In this document: in pieces, positions 10,616 through 22,959 of the stretch
Numbering within the stretch: the stretch's first letter is position 1
Layout: every line of letters begins with the position of its first letter
Assembly: GCA_922989275.2 (NCBI GenBank)
Contig: OV277858.1
Span: 10,168,001-10,232,000 of the forward strand
Direction of reading: 5' to 3'
Source of the DNA: Gari tellinella
Lineage: Eukaryota > Mollusca > Bivalvia > Cardiida > Psammobiidae
Length of the DNA: 64,000 bases
Notes under the pieces: model-generated
What the model was told of the DNA's origin: nothing
Seen by the model: the letters and a program-made list of their open reading frames with translations, nothing else
Databases searched by the model: none
Translations under genes and position numbers: made by a program

Positions 10616-10815
10616 CAAGGGTTATTTTGAGAGACCGTTTAACAATGATTTTGCTGTATATACGACTTAGCTCCGCCACTCTTTTTGAAAGAGATGCACT
10701 GGGTGGATAATTTAGCTTTGTTTTTTTATTTATCTAAATTGATTCTTCTTACCAAGATTATGTGGAGACACCAGGTCCTGGAAACAAGCAACCTCTCTCT
10801 TTCTTTCTGTCTATT

Positions 10816-10850
10816 TCTATCCTCTCTCTCTCTCTCTCCCTCTCTCTCAC
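10816..10850. repeat. (CT)n microsatellite
   Basis: A CT-dinucleotide tract interrupted by a CCC, preceded by short CTTT-rich sequence. Confidence 0.95.
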
Positions 10851-10964
10851 GCCAACAGTATTTGTATTATTTGCGAAACTGTAGGGGAAGGGCCGATTCT
10901 AGGTTGGTAGAACTTGTGGCCCAACCCCTTTTCCTGTAAAACATTTTGGAAATAAATTTTGTTT

Positions 10965-10985
10965 AAACTACTACTGATACTGTTG

Positions 10986-11036
<51 letters not shown>

Positions 11037-11290
11037 CCTTACATTACTACTACTCTTAATTCTTTTACCTACCATTACTATGGCTACTACTGCAACTATT
11101 ACTGCAACTACTAATACTACAACCTACAATTACTGCAAATACTATTACTATTACTTCTATTGATACTACTATCACTACGACTTCTGCTGTTTACTACATT
11201 TTCAACTACTACACTACTAGTTTAACTACTACAGTCACTTATATTATTACTTCGATTTCTTGCCCTGTCTTTACTTCTTCTATCTATACA
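10965..11290. repeat. (TAC)n microsatellite and degenerate flank
   Basis: A nearly pure TAC tract of about 50 bp at 10987-11035, then about 250 bp of degenerate TAC/TGC triplets. Confidence 0.95.
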
Positions 11291-13154
11291 ACAAGTAAGG
11301 CATTTTTACCTCAACTTCTGATATACATTCACGTTATTCGTATAGCCCGTAGACATAAGCCATACACACTTATTCACATGACCTTTAACTATTTCCTTGA
11401 TCTTAAAAGTCATAATAACTTCAATAGTCATGTAAATGCGAATTACGTTAACCGACGTTAACCGACTCAAGGTTTAAGTATTGAAACAATTAAAAGAATA
11501 CCCTGATGACATACAAACTAAATCTGAATATGATTGAGAATTCAGAGGGATAAAATAAACATAAGATTGCATATACCTCCAGTAGTGATGGCATTCCATT
11601 TAAAAGGGAGGCGTGTCCTGTTTATAATTAACATGTCTAACCAAATCATCTGTTGCATACCCATAATCGATTTGTCTTCAAATTTTGACCTCAATTTCCA
11701 TCCATACAGCGCAGAACCCCTTTCTCTCCATAGCTTAATTTTCGGACAGATGGTTCCTTAAAGCAGGTTAAATGTAAAGCCAAATGCTTTACTCAGTACT
11801 AATTGTAGAACACAGTCAATTTATACGGATACAAAAGAGTGCTTTTATTTATGAGACCTTGAGACAAGTGGCTGTTCAACGCAAGTGGAAGTATCAAATG
11901 AGCTTTCCATATTGCCCTCTGTGTGCATTAAACAACCAGTTGCCTTTCGAATAACCCCAAACCTATTCAAATTGAAGTCCTATTTAGCGATGTGCAACTG
12001 CCAATACACAGTTAACCATGTGTATTGCTGTCACTCGATAAAATATTGACACAAATATAGGCAAATGGCTCCTTAATGTAGAATTGTAATTAGAAAAACA
12101 ACGAAGAACATACCAACATACCAAACGCCCCGGAGGCCCTCTGCATTACTTTTGTCATACATTAAACAACCACACGTTTAAAAAATTGTATGCTTTTGTT
12201 TACCGCTTTTCACAATTTGAACTGGACAAATCCATGTGTTGACTGCTTTCTGGTAATGTATAAATTCATAAATAAATTCAGCAAAAGATCAGGGTCCCAT
12301 CTTACGAAACGACGTACGACAAATGTTTTCATAAGTCAGATTCTAAATTTCTCAATAATTTTTAATTTCTGCAGCTAATCCTCTCTTGTGACATCCCTTT
12401 GGAGTCGTTTTTTTAAAAGACAATTCCAAAGAGATGTCACGACACGTGATTAAATGGAAACATAAGAAGTTAGAGGTATTTTAACGTTTTGACTTACGGT
12501 CATCTAACATCTCAGATACAGAGCCAGATGGTATAGATGACAGTTAAATGAATGACCATGCAATTATATTTAAACAATGTATGTCTAGTGGTTAGTTAAA
12601 GAGAAATAGGAAACTGAACACACACAAAATACTTTTTTTTCCTTTTTTTTTTTGGGTGGGGTATAATATCTGAACAGTTTTGGGAAAATACTTCATTTAA
12701 CACTCGTTAGTTGATAAACTGTTGAATCAAAGGTTAATATTGCTTTGTCAGTGCTTTGAATCACTTATTTATTCATTTTAACTGTACAAGTAGAAACAAA
12801 CAAAAGCTGATGAGCTCTTTTGGCTGTAAATACTCTACATTGAAATCGACAAATATCCTATGCCAAAGGGGCTCATCAACAAAATGATCAAAATATCTCT
12901 TTAAATGGTAGGTATTTATTTTTTATGCTTTTCATATGACCAATAAACGTCCATATATACTATAAGAGTGTGGAATATTTAGTCTGTAAATGTAAAAGTG
13001 GATTTTTAGGACACATCTAAATTTCAGAGGGCTATATCTCAAAACTGTGAAAATTATTAATGAGCCCTTTTGGCGTTTAAGTGACGAAATATGTAGATCT
13101 AGATAGGAGAAGTCAAGCTAAAAACTTATTAAAGGATAGAAAAGCAATCGCAAA
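11291..13154. other. No gene seen; one short hairpin
   Basis: AT-rich sequence without recognisable exons. A hairpin at 12386-12442 pairs 'TTGTGACATC' and 'CTTTGGA' on the left with 'TCCAAAG' and 'GATGTCACGA' on the right. A diverged relative of the TTAATGC hairpins may lie near 12060-12180. Confidence 0.45.
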
Positions 13155-13350
13155 TCTGAATAAGGGGAGCTCCTTTGAAAGCACAGAAAACAAAGCAAAT
13201 ATTGAAAATTGCAGACTCGGTTTAATTGAATCTGTTCAACTGTAAATACGCTGAAATCAATGATTCCAAAGGACCAGAAAGTATAACAACACTGAGAATG
13301 AAGTACGGGGCGACTTTTTATAGCCGCCACAGAAGCACTTAATATCTGCT
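13155..13350 (+). repeat. Interspersed repeat R1, copy 2
   Basis: Same orientation as 23889-24152, lacking about 65 bp in the middle (the 'CACGCCCCCTAGCACC' section). It ends 'ACGGGGCGACTTTTTA' and 'GCCGCCACAGAAGCACTT'. A second 'TCTGAATAAGGGGA' start lies just downstream at about 13366. Confidence 0.8.
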
Positions 13351-14314
13351 GTTGTGAATTATATAAATCTGAATAAGGGGAACCCTAACTTCGCGGACTT
13401 TTGAGATAAGTGTATAATTGAGGAATGATAATCAAGTAAACAAAGGGATATACTTAGAGAATGTTTATATTACAAAAATATATCGAAATTATATGTACTG
13501 TTTAATTGTTATCCTGCATACAGCAGACATGATCATTTAACCATAATGTGGTGATCGGGCATTCCGGCTTAGTGAAGTAGCAGAAAAGAATGGGGGCCAC
13601 TCCCATAGCCTGACATGATACAGTAGAAGGCTTCCAAAAGGAGTATCATTTTCACTGATACGATGAATGGATAAAGCCATGGAGTGATGTATGTGTACGT
13701 CAGTCCAAGTACAGAAACGGTTAAAATCCAGAATATGTGTACATATGGGCTTCTGTTCAGGGCTAAAATGTTTATGTCAATACCTCATATATTTGATCGA
13801 TGTAAGTGAGGTGTGGATCTAGAACCTCTTGGTGTCGCGATATAAAAACTGTAAAGGCGAGTTAAATGTATATTTTAACAACATTTAGATATTCAAAACT
13901 ATTTCCGTTGGTTATTATCTAAACACCAACGTTGTTTGATAAATGTAAATAATAGTTCTGTAATGCATCGGACATGTAGGAAAGAACATTTACTATACTT
14001 AAAGACATATCCTTTCCTAATTTCGATTATAACGCCTTGTAAGACAGTTCCCTTCCAAAACATATGCTTTTTGTGCATAGCTGTGATATTTTCGTAAGAG
14101 ATAACCATTGTAAAACCTCTCGAGTATGAGTATGTATAAGCCTCATTAGTCAAACTGAGATTGGTATAGCATAATTAGTTTACAGTAACGTTCACGTCTA
14201 TCGAGAATAAAGGACTGAGGAACTGTCTATTTCTGATATAAAATAACCTTATGTTTACTCATATATAATTATAGTGTATTGATTACAAATAACGAGTTTC
14301 AAACAATGTTTCAG
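13351..14314. other. Intronic sequence, no gene seen
   Basis: No recognisable coding sequence up to the acceptor of the next SIAE exon (polypyrimidine tract weak, AG at 14313-14314). Confidence 0.4.
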
Positions 14315-14442
14315 GAGAAGCTAATACTCATAAAAACAAAGAGGATTACAATTGTACATTCCCTGCCATGATCGACGACTGGAGGAAACAGTTTAATGCC
14401 AATAGCGGTTCCAGTAAAATGTTTCCATTTGGCTTTGTACAG
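14315..14442 (+). CDS. SIAE: SIAE-like exon, GEAN...YNCTFPAMIDDW block
   Basis: Exon of 128 bp between ATGTTTCAG and CAG|GTACAC, entering in phase 1 and leaving in phase 0. The translation GEANTHKNKEDYNCTFPAMI then DDWRKQFNANSG and MFPFGFVQ matches the sialate O-acetylesterase segment 'WYQGE-N...YNCTFPALI-DWR...FPFG-VQ'. The preceding exon should end with WYQ plus one base; I searched 4612-14314 for it by eye without success. Confidence 0.9.
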
Positions 14443-14736
14443 GTACACATGCAATTACAATCCAGATATAAAAGCTTATAAACAAAACACGTCCTTTTGA
14501 TATCAAATTTATTTCTTCCAATTCCAAGTTCAAAACAGGTGGTTAGTTAAAGCAGGCTCAAAATAATGTAGACAGGCATGGCAAATGTGTTCTGTTTTAT
14601 TTTATAGATTGCATCATTCCCCATTCAATTAATCCATTTCATCCATTTTTTCAAGACAGATGTTTGTTTCTACTAGGCTACTTGTAAAGCAGACAGCTCT
14701 TGAAATACACTTCTGTTTTACTTTCATCCTGCTTAA

Positions 14737-14940
14737 CGTTACCGTCTGCTTTTATATGAGTCCCGCTCCAGGAAAACCGGGCTTAATGACAATTTTTTCG
14801 AATTTGACTTTATGCAGAAAAGTAAAGATGAGGCATTTTCATACACCATACCGAATACCGAATGTCAATACGACAATTACTTTGAATTTTACAGCAGTTT
14901 AAATCAAACAGGTAAAGCAATAAAAAAAAACTCAAAATGA
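14737..14940 (+). other. Possible exon of unknown identity
   Basis: An open frame between stops at 14734-14736 and 14938-14940. Within it, 14772-14911 is framed by a CCAG acceptor-like site and an ACAG|GTAAAG donor. It encodes an acidic, aromatic stretch (NDNFFEFDFMQKSKDEAFSY then ECQYDNYFEFYSS). Composition is protein-like, but it does not match SIAE, and its start phase (2) does not fit the end phase (0) of the previous SIAE exon. It could be an exon trapped in a transposon. Confidence 0.2.
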
Positions 14941-15231
14941 CGTCGCGTATTTGATGACTCAATACACTGATTATGACATTTTTTTCCCATATACATGTGT
15001 ATATCCTTTAAAAGTGCCGTAAAACACACAACTATGAGTGCCGTACAGCCTGGATCCATATAAGGAGGCGTATTATTCGGTCATTCATCCGAATCCAAAC
15101 TGAAATCTAAGAATGTCGATCTAAACGATTAGCAAGAAAGAGTTAAATGTCGTATGAAAATGATGCATATAAGATATATATTAGTATAACACTCAATCTA
15201 GATCATCTCCTGAACTTCCATGAAGAACGTG

Positions 15232-15510
15232 TTACTCGGCCATGTCGGCACTTGGCGGTGGACACGTGATGTCTTTATGCTGCTGACACACAAACGGTCT
15301 AACTGTCTTATACAAGTAGTTTTGTCTCTGTAGCGATAGTCCAGCGGGAGGTAAAATGTCCTGTAAACTTTCTAGAAACTGGGCCCTAGGTTTAAGCACA
15401 GATATCTCCAGTTCTGCTGCATCACTTTTGGTCTTGACAACTGCTACACCTAGTTTATCTCTATCCATCCTAAAGTACTGATATTTTCTGTGATTTAGTT
15501 CATTTTTCAA
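15232..15510 (-). pseudogene. C-terminal exon of a mobile 'HADNC' gene family
   Basis: A minus-strand frame of 92 codons ending in a stop, preceded by an acceptor-like 'GTGAACTATAG'. It reads HRKYQYFRMDRDKLGVAV, then LPPAGLSLQRQNYLYKTVRP, then DITCPPP. I associate this order (KYQYF.., PPAGL..RQ.YLY..VRPFV, D..CPPP) with a large family of uncharacterised, repeat-like proteins in molluscs and cnidarians whose middle part carries an 'HADNC-GQNKN' motif. A matching upstream piece of the family lies on the same strand at 22440-22925. It is probably transposon-derived; biochemical function unknown. Confidence 0.55.
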
Positions 15511-16026
15511 CTATAGTTCACCTATGTAAAGTGAATTTTAAGTTGAGGAGTTGGGAATTGCCACACCGACATGCTTTTCGTTGAAGAGTATGTAAAATAA
15601 AAATGTAAGTTTTGTACTTTTAAATTACATACAGGTTCTTATGAATAAAGGTTTAGGACCCCTAATTAGATAGGACCAGCATCGGAACTCTACGTCCAGC
15701 GATCGACTATTTTCGTCCACTGGTTGTTCCTAGCTATGCTTTGATCAGCCCTAATTCTCACCCTTGAGCAGTGTTCGGATTGAGCCGTGATTTGACGAGA
15801 ATGGCCGATCGCTGTCTGTAGACAATCGGCACTAACCAATATTGACCCGATCTCATTAGGGATTCTCAACCTTAATATGTCGCTTATAAGTACAGTACAT
15901 TAATTGGCATCATGGAGCATTTAGAAATGTTGATATTGCTTCGTGTTGGCATGTAGTATTTCGGTCATCCAATACCATTGCTTATAGTCTGCCTACGGAT
16001 CGAAAATAAGGCTCTGGAAAATGGGT

Positions 16027-17060
16027 CTCATGGCATGTCGTGTAGACGGGCAACATCCACTTGATTTATATTCAGCATATGTATACGAACAATTCTAGGG
16101 GGGGGGGGGGATGTAAAGTTCTTAGGCGCGTATTAAGGTCAGAAATATGTCAAAGGTCATTGGGTGCAGATTTGTGCATACCATAATATAAACCTAACTT
16201 TATTTACATTTCAAATATATCAGATGAACTATTATTGGTTACAATTAGTTCACAAATGTCTGTACTTGCTAAATATTATCAAAAAAGTAAAATATTACTG
16301 TCAATGTCCTTTTCCAGGGGCAATAACTCTGTTTTTTCTGTTCCATATCTCCTTTTTAATAGGAATTATGCTAATTAATTGTTATGCTATTTGCAATCAC
16401 TCATAGATAACCTAAAAAACTTTAATTTATTGAATGTATAATTGGTCGAAAAAACTATAAATAGAACTTAAAGTAACAATTCTAAATGCAAATGGAAGTA
16501 AATATTACAGCCAATGCCCTTACCCAGGGGCAATAACTCTGATTTTTCTCTATCTATTTTATTTTTTATGGGAATTTGTTTTCGTTATTTTTTGACTGTT
16601 ATCTTATAACATCAAACTTTTGTATGTTTCTTTACACCTTTGACATAAAGCAACGATTCAATATGCAAATAAAAGTAAAAATTACAGTCAATGCTCTATT
16701 CCAGGGGCAATAACTCTGTTTTTTCTGTTCCATATCTCTTTTTTAATAGGAATTTGTTTTCGTTATTTTTTTACTGTTTTCTCATAATGTGTTTATGTTT
16801 GTTTACACTTTTGACACAAAGGAGCAGTTCAATATGCAAATAAAAGTAAATATTATAGTCAATGCTCTATCCCATGGGCAATAACTTTGATCTTTCAGTT
16901 CCATATTTAATTTTAAATGGGAATTAGTTTTCGTTTTTTTGTACTGTTTTCTTATAATGTTTTATGTTTGTTTACACTTTTGACATAAAGGAGCAGTTTA
17001 ATATGCAAATAAAAGTTAATATTACTGTCAGTGCTCTTTTCCAGGGGCAATAACTCTTGT
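16027..17060 (+). repeat. Left inverted arm with tandem sub-repeats
   Basis: Sub-repeats of about 170-215 bp each contain 'GGGGCAATAACTCTG' or a close variant, at about 16316, 16526, 16703, 16877 and 17045. A decayed one lies near 17490. A run of 12 G lies at about 16098-16109. The arm differs from the right arm in number of sub-repeats. Confidence 0.8.
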
Positions 17061-17079
17061 TTTTCCATTCCTATTTTAT

Positions 17080-17250
17080 ATTTAATTATTATTATTATTA
17101 TTATTATTATTATACCCGATTTATATAGCGCTCTTTTCACACAGGAGTTGTGCGTTCAAAAGCGCCTCACATGAAATTATATTAATGTACCTACAAAGCG
17201 AGAAAGACATTAAACTACATTCACAATAAAAATGATACAATATTGAGATG
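17080..17250. repeat. (ATT)n plus SINE-like tail
   Basis: An (ATT)n tract (about 17083-17113) is followed by 'CCCGATTTATATAGCGC' and 'AATGTACCTACAAAGCGAG'. The last part (17183-17248) recurs at 25966-26029, so it is part of an interspersed repeat. Confidence 0.7.
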
Positions 17251-18650
17251 CATGGAAACATGGAAATTCTTTCAATATTATTACCAAGATTATAAAATTG
17301 TTATAGTAAGTTTGTAAAATCATTTTTAAAATGAGTCAAATTAAACAATTATTAATGAGAATTGTTTGCGTTATTTTTGACTGTTTTCTCATAATATCGA
17401 ATTTGTTTGGGTTTACCTAGTACATTTTAATAAAAACAGCAATTAAATAATCAAATCAAATGTAATCTTACAGTCATTGTTCTTTCTTTAGGCAATAACT
17501 CTGGTTTTTTCTCTTTCTTTTTTATGTTTTTTTGTTTGTTTGTTTATTATTTATCGTCTGTTTTCTTATAAAATCAAACTACTTTATGTACATGTATATA
17601 AACATCATTGACATGAAGCAGTAATTCACTATGGAAATTCATCACTGAAATTAGGGTATACATACAGACAACCCCGATATATAAAAAAAAGCCAAACGAT
17701 TGGATTGTGTGCGATGCCAAATGAGTTTCTCTTAAATTCACTTTGGGGAAAGTATCATTATATTAAGTATTACTTTCTTAGGAACACTGTATTGACATGA
17801 ACATACATAATGGATGACTATGTTAGGTTCGAATTTCTATAAAATGTTATCGTTGGTTTTGTGACAAATCCAAGGGTTATTACTATGTATTTGGCTAAAA
17901 CATGGTGTATTTACAGTTTTGTGACGGGAAGTTGTGCTTTACAGCCTGTATACGTGTAATTTTAACACATACCAAATGAATTAGATGTAAACATTCTGTA
18001 TAATTTTTCACATGCTGTAACGTACATTTTTACAAATGAACATTTACACTATCAATATCCTTTTAGAGATATTTGAACGAAGAAGAACAATCACAAACCA
18101 TACACTCGTGGTATCATTTGACCAAACTTGAGAATAACTTTACAGAACTTTCATCACCAATTGGATGTACTAAGACATGCATTATGCTTCGTTATGAAAC
18201 AATCAGATCATCGATCTACATACATTCAGTTTACAATGACGTGTCTAGCAAAAATGAGAATGTGGGGATTCTTATAAAGACGCATGCTACCAATTAATCT
18301 GAGATACACAGTGTGTTGCCTCACAACCACATTCATACATGCATACTTGTTGGCTTTTATAGCAAGCACATTTTGCCGAGCTGCACTTTGTCTTGCAATA
18401 GCAAGACGCGTTTTGCATGTATGCCATTGGGATAGAGTGAGTTCTTATCCAATTGGGGGTGATACATAATTAGTGTGTGTGTATGGGGTCCAAGGCTGTC
18501 TTAAATTTCATGAGTTGCCTATACCAGCAAGTGTCTATATACCAGTAAAAGTATGGAAACCTATGATGTTTTGTCGACCTTGAGTGCCTCATATATTTTG
18601 TTAACAAGGAATCATCCCCTTTGCTTTGCTGTACCGGATAACATCCATAT
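17251..18650. other. Interior of the fold-back element, no gene seen
   Basis: AT-rich, with one decayed arm sub-repeat near 17490. Short frames at 18073-18297 and 18284-18469 match nothing I know. Confidence 0.4.
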
Positions 18651-18654
18651 TAAC

Positions 18655-19331
18655 ACGTCATTTCCTACAAAGCATCAACAGTATTACGTCTGTGTCCCTG
18701 CATATAACAATCAGACGATCAAACCCGCTTGCAACAGCATCCTTAGCATGGAATATCATTCTATTGTCAGCTTCTTTATTATCGACCGACAACGTATCAG
18801 TATGGAAGCTATATGACTTTGCATTTATAACGCCTACGAACGTTCCATCTGCTACAACAAGCAACCCTTGTGGTAATAATGTGTCATTCAGATGATAGAA
18901 ACTCGGCAATGTACATGTATTTCTACTTCTCGTCGAGCACAAGGTATGGCTCTCTGACATGCGGTAGTGGGTCCAGGTAGTGGGTCTTCTGGACCTGTGA
19001 TTTTTTCCAGTGGCAGCTTTGATAGACCTGCTCCCAAGGTATCAAATGTGACATCAATGCGAGTAGGTGTGCCTGTGAAATTGGAATATACCGACTGAAA
19101 AAAATCTTGAGCATACTCTCCGAATGTCTGACATCCTTGAGATCTTTCTCGAGCTTTAATAAGGTCAGGTCTTATCTGTTTCGATACTTGTTGCTTGTCT
19201 GATCTCGTGTCTCTATAAATACTTGCTAATGTCTTTGACTTTGTTTTTTGGGTGGAGCAAATAGTCGGTGTTGCACTCCTTGAATCAATAATTTGTAAAG
19301 TCCTAAACCAATGAGAGGGTTCTGCAATCAC
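18655..19331 (-). pseudogene. Broken 'EADxR...DTDV' mobile-type gene fragment
   Basis: Two overlapping minus-strand frames together resemble an uncharacterised family, common in cnidarian and mollusc genomes, that carries 'HEEADTR..H..DA...G....V...DTDVL'. The first frame (19331-18888) contains GTPTRIDVTFDTLGAGLSKL, like the family's 'RIDVVFD' block. The second (18960-18655) ends with KEADNRMIFHAKDAVASGF then RLIVICRDTDVILL. The frame change near 18900-18960 shows it is broken. A PIN/FEN-like nuclease fold has been my impression for this motif pattern, but that is not shown here. It lies inside the fold-back element. Confidence 0.5.
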
Positions 19332-20273
19332 ATCGCGTCCAACAAAATATGGCTAATGTCTTTTGTTTCAGCATCCTTTAACGCTGTCTCAACAAATTGG
19401 TCTACAGCATTGTATGCGTCTTTCGATTTTTCACTTGTCGAAATACAAAATACATCTAACAAACCGCCCAGTGCAGCAAGGGCTTAGAATTACCTTTGCT
19501 AAAACATCTTGGTATACAGAAAGAGTTGGTTTCCTTTGTACAACAATTAAACTTGAGCTGGTTTTCCGTAATGAAGTTAATATTTTTGTTAATTGACCCT
19601 GTGAGATCTGAACATACACAATCAACGCATTATAGTTCGTGTTCTGTTAATTCGTATTAGATGGTTTTCATATGGAAAGAGAAAAGGCTGCATGGACCAC
19701 ATCGAATGCATTTCATGGAAAATATTTTACATTTACAATTTATTGTTCAGTTACTATTAGTTAAAATGTAGAAACAGTAAAGTCTTGAAAACATTGCGAT
19801 TGCTATGTATGACAAGCCATTAGATAAGTTGTATTTAATGCAATTATTGTGTTGGACTGGACGTGTTTGCCTGCTAGTGTAAAAAACCTTACTTCGCAAT
19901 TCCTACAAGCCAAGCAGCTTTGTTTAAACACACGAAATTATTTGAATACTAAATAGCTTGTCTTTTGTGGCATTACGCATAATAATATAAGTGTCCAGTA
20001 GAGTGTGAATGAAGGAAATATATTGCTGATACATTAGACTAGGCTGCTATTTATTGGATATAGATATACATATAGTTGCGAAGATTAAGCGTATGCGCTA
20101 AAGAAAACTGATTGCAGTGACAGATGCCTGTATTCTCGATGTTGCCGCTTTTGTTCAGATTAATAAATTTGTGAATATGACAATGGATATATACACACAT
20201 CATAAGCAATAATACAACAACAAACAGGATTTACTACTTTACTATTCATAAACCATATATATATTTTTTTAAT

Positions 20274-20277
<4 letters not shown>

Positions 20278-20319
<42 letters not shown>
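20278..20319. repeat. (TA)n microsatellite
   Basis: About 21 uninterrupted TA units inside the fold-back element. Flanked by an inverted 'TTTTTTAATTCGATATATA' / 'TATATATCGAATTAAAAAA' pair, so the whole region 20260-20390 can fold on itself. Confidence 0.95.
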
Positions 20320-20322
<3 letters not shown>

Positions 20323-21049
20323 GGAAATGCAAAGGTCCGACAAAAGTCGGCCCGGTACAAGTTTTAGATATATATCGAATTAAAAAATAAGAAAGATTAT
20401 GCCTTTGTTTAAAAAATATTTAATAAAAACATTACGCTCCTCTACTAAACTAGCTTCGCCTTTCGGCTCCTCAGTAGTCAATGTATATGTATTCGCCAAA
20501 AGTAAGTCAATACCCAATTAAACAAGTTCTTTAATAAATATACAATCACAAAATTAGTGATTTTTAACACTACCTTTGACTCCGAAAGTTTGACTAATGG
20601 TCATGTATGAGAAAATTTAAGAAACGAAATTAATCATTAGTGCAAAAGGTAACGGTCATCTTAAAGCAAACACGTTTCTTTTTTCAAACATTGGTCATTA
20701 TGCATTAAAGTAAGCTTCAAATCAATTAAAAAATTTATTGATTACCTTGCCAATGCCAAAAGCATATATTTCAACACCAAAAGTATAAAATTTGGTCATA
20801 CATGTCAAATGTTAGAAGAGAAATGGTATATGAGAACCGAAAATGGCGGCCATCTTGAAAAATGGCGGCCATTTTGAATGTTTACGGTGCAAAAGGGCTT
20901 TTTTGTTGAAAGAAAGGCCATATCAGTATATTATGTAAACCTACTTTGATGATTGTATATCAAGTTTATGATTTTTTTCTCTAATGTGCCCAGCTATTAT
21001 AGCAGAAATGAACAGAATACGTGATTTACTGGCTTATTTTAAGAGTTAT

Positions 21050-21880
21050 CGCCCTTGTTTGTGACTTATAATTATTTTTTCTGTCACGAAAGTTATATTT
21101 ATAGATTTTTCGACCAATTATACATTCAATAAATTAAAGTTTTTTAGGTTATCTATGAGTGATTGCAAATAGCATAACAATTAATTATCATAATTCCTAT
21201 TAAAAAGGAGATATGGAACAGAAAAAACAGAGTTATTGCCCCTGGATTAGAGCATTGACTGTAATTTTTACTTTTATTTGCATATTGAATCGTTGCTTTA
21301 TGTCAAAGGTGTAAAGAAACATACAAAAGTTTGATGTTATAAGAAAACAGTCAAAAAATAACGAAAACAAATTCCCATAAAAAATAAAATAGATAGAGAA
21401 AAATCAGAGTTATTGCCCCTGGAAAAGGGCATTGGCTGTACTATTTACTTCCATTTGCATTTAGAATTGTTACTTTATGTCAAAGGTGTAAAGAAACATA
21501 AAAATAATTTGATGTTATAAGAACACAGACAAAAATAACGAAAGAATAACTATAAAAAATATATAAAAGAATGAGGAAAGTCAGAGTTATTGCCCCTGGA
21601 AAAGGACATTGACAGTAATATTTTACTTTTTTGATAATATTTAGCAAGTACAGACATTTGTGAACTAATTGTAACCAATAATAGTTCATCTGATATATTT
21701 GAAATGTAAATAAAGTTAGGTTTATATTATGGTATGCAAAAATCTGCACCCGTTGACCTTTGACCTCATTTCTGACCTTAATTTGAACTTTTCGACTTTA
21801 CATCGCCCCTAGAATTTCTAAGATATGTTCACTGAACACGAATCAGGTGGATGTAACCCGTCTACACGACATGCCATGAG
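21050..21880 (-). repeat. Right inverted arm with tandem sub-repeats
   Basis: Inverted relative of 16027-17060. 'AGAGTTATTGCCCCTGGA' or a close variant recurs at about 21230, 21408 and 21587 (period about 178 bp). Outer part 21700-21880 matches 16027-16205. Confidence 0.8.
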
Positions 21881-22439
21881 GGGTCAAAAACGGTCAAAAT
21901 GTTGGTAGACTATTATATAATTTATATTATTATGAATGATATTTATAATGACACGAATCATATCATCGGTTTAAATTTTTAAACAGATAAAAAAGAGATT
22001 TTGTCATTCTGTTTCATCAAAAAAAGAAATACCACACTTACCTAATGCCTTTTAGTGGTTTGAAGACTGGCTCAAGTAAACTACGCTGTCGCGTGTCTTA
22101 TTGACTGATAAGGACATTTTAGAAACATAGTTCAGAGTAGTTTGCCAATTAATAATAAATCATAATAGACAATTAGCCATTATTTTCTATGTACTGCATT
22201 TGTTGGAACCCCGTTGGTGTTGTAATAATATGTTAATCTTCCGCAACATTCTTTCAACTTGTATGTGTTTAGCAAATAGTTTGGATCCAGACGAGATGAC
22301 GAGAAACTCTGCTTCCCATCATGACCTAAACTTACTGGTTGATATTTTGATTATAATCAAACGCATTGAAGGAAAACTGTTATACTTAGAAATAAAGCAG
22401 ATTACAAAATGTCCAGAGGAAGAGTGTGTGAGGTTTAAG

Positions 22440-22925
22440 TTAGTTTGTCAGAAGGACAAACCTAAACAGGTGTCTGCATGTATGGCGCAAGCTGACTCTC
22501 CGCTGTATCTCGTCTCCATGGCCTAGTGTATCATAAAAATGACAGAGTTAAGTGTGTGTGTACTTGTGCCGTCAGTGCCAATCGTCTCATTTTCATCTAT
22601 CAGGAAATTTTGCTGTGTCGGGATGCCGTCAATCCTGAATCCAAAGATCTGGACATTTCTCAATGACGTGAAATATACTGGGCCCATTTGTCCTGAGTGG
22701 TGAAGCAGGTAAACGTTTTGACTAAAGTCAAATGTGTAGTGGACATAGTTGTCAACTTCATTGTAGGATATGTTTCCTTAGATCGTTTGATGCATTATAT
22801 GTATCTCCTTCTGTCTGTGCTTTAAGGACGTGCTGTTTGAGGGCATCAGTAGACTCTAACTTCTCTTCTTCCGTCACAGAATCTAGTACCTGCTTCATAA
22901 CTTTGAAGATAATTGACCGGTAAAA
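22440..22925 (-). pseudogene. Middle part of a mobile 'HADNC' gene family
   Basis: On the minus strand, a first segment reads VLDSVTEEEKLESTDALKQH. After a stop/frame change comes NYVHYTFDFSQNVYLLHH, then QMGPVYFTSLRNVQIFGFRI and QNFLIDENETIGTDGT. Then another frame reads SGESACAIHADTC, matching the family's 'HADNC' signature, after which similarity stops near 22440. The order fits the family whose C-terminal exon is at 15232-15510, and the two pieces lie in the correct order on the same strand around the fold-back element. The protein is broken; function unknown, probably transposon-related. Confidence 0.6.
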
Positions 22926-22959
22926 GAGGGCTAAAATTCAAGCAAAATGCACCTTTAGG

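Larger units (their letters stand above)
16023..21884. mobile_element. Fold-back type DNA element, 5.86 kb, long inverted arms
   Basis: The sequence from 16027 inward matches, inverted, the sequence ending at 21880. The outermost bases are CTCATGGCATGTCGTGTAG on the left and their complement on the right. The arms run about 0.8-1.0 kb (16027-17060 and 21050-21880), and each contains tandem sub-repeats with 'CCAGGGGCAATAACTCTG'. The arms are directly flanked by GGGT on both sides (16023-16026 and 21881-21884), a candidate 4-bp target-site duplication. The interior holds a broken mobile gene on the minus strand, a (TA)n tract and a short SINE-like tail. Long inverted arms built of tandem repeats are the hallmark of fold-back elements; no transposase was recognised. 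Confidence 0.75.

Noticed and set aside
14772..14911. Candidate next SIAE exon
   Set aside because: Good donor and protein-like sequence, but the phase does not fit the previous exon and the residues do not match the family.
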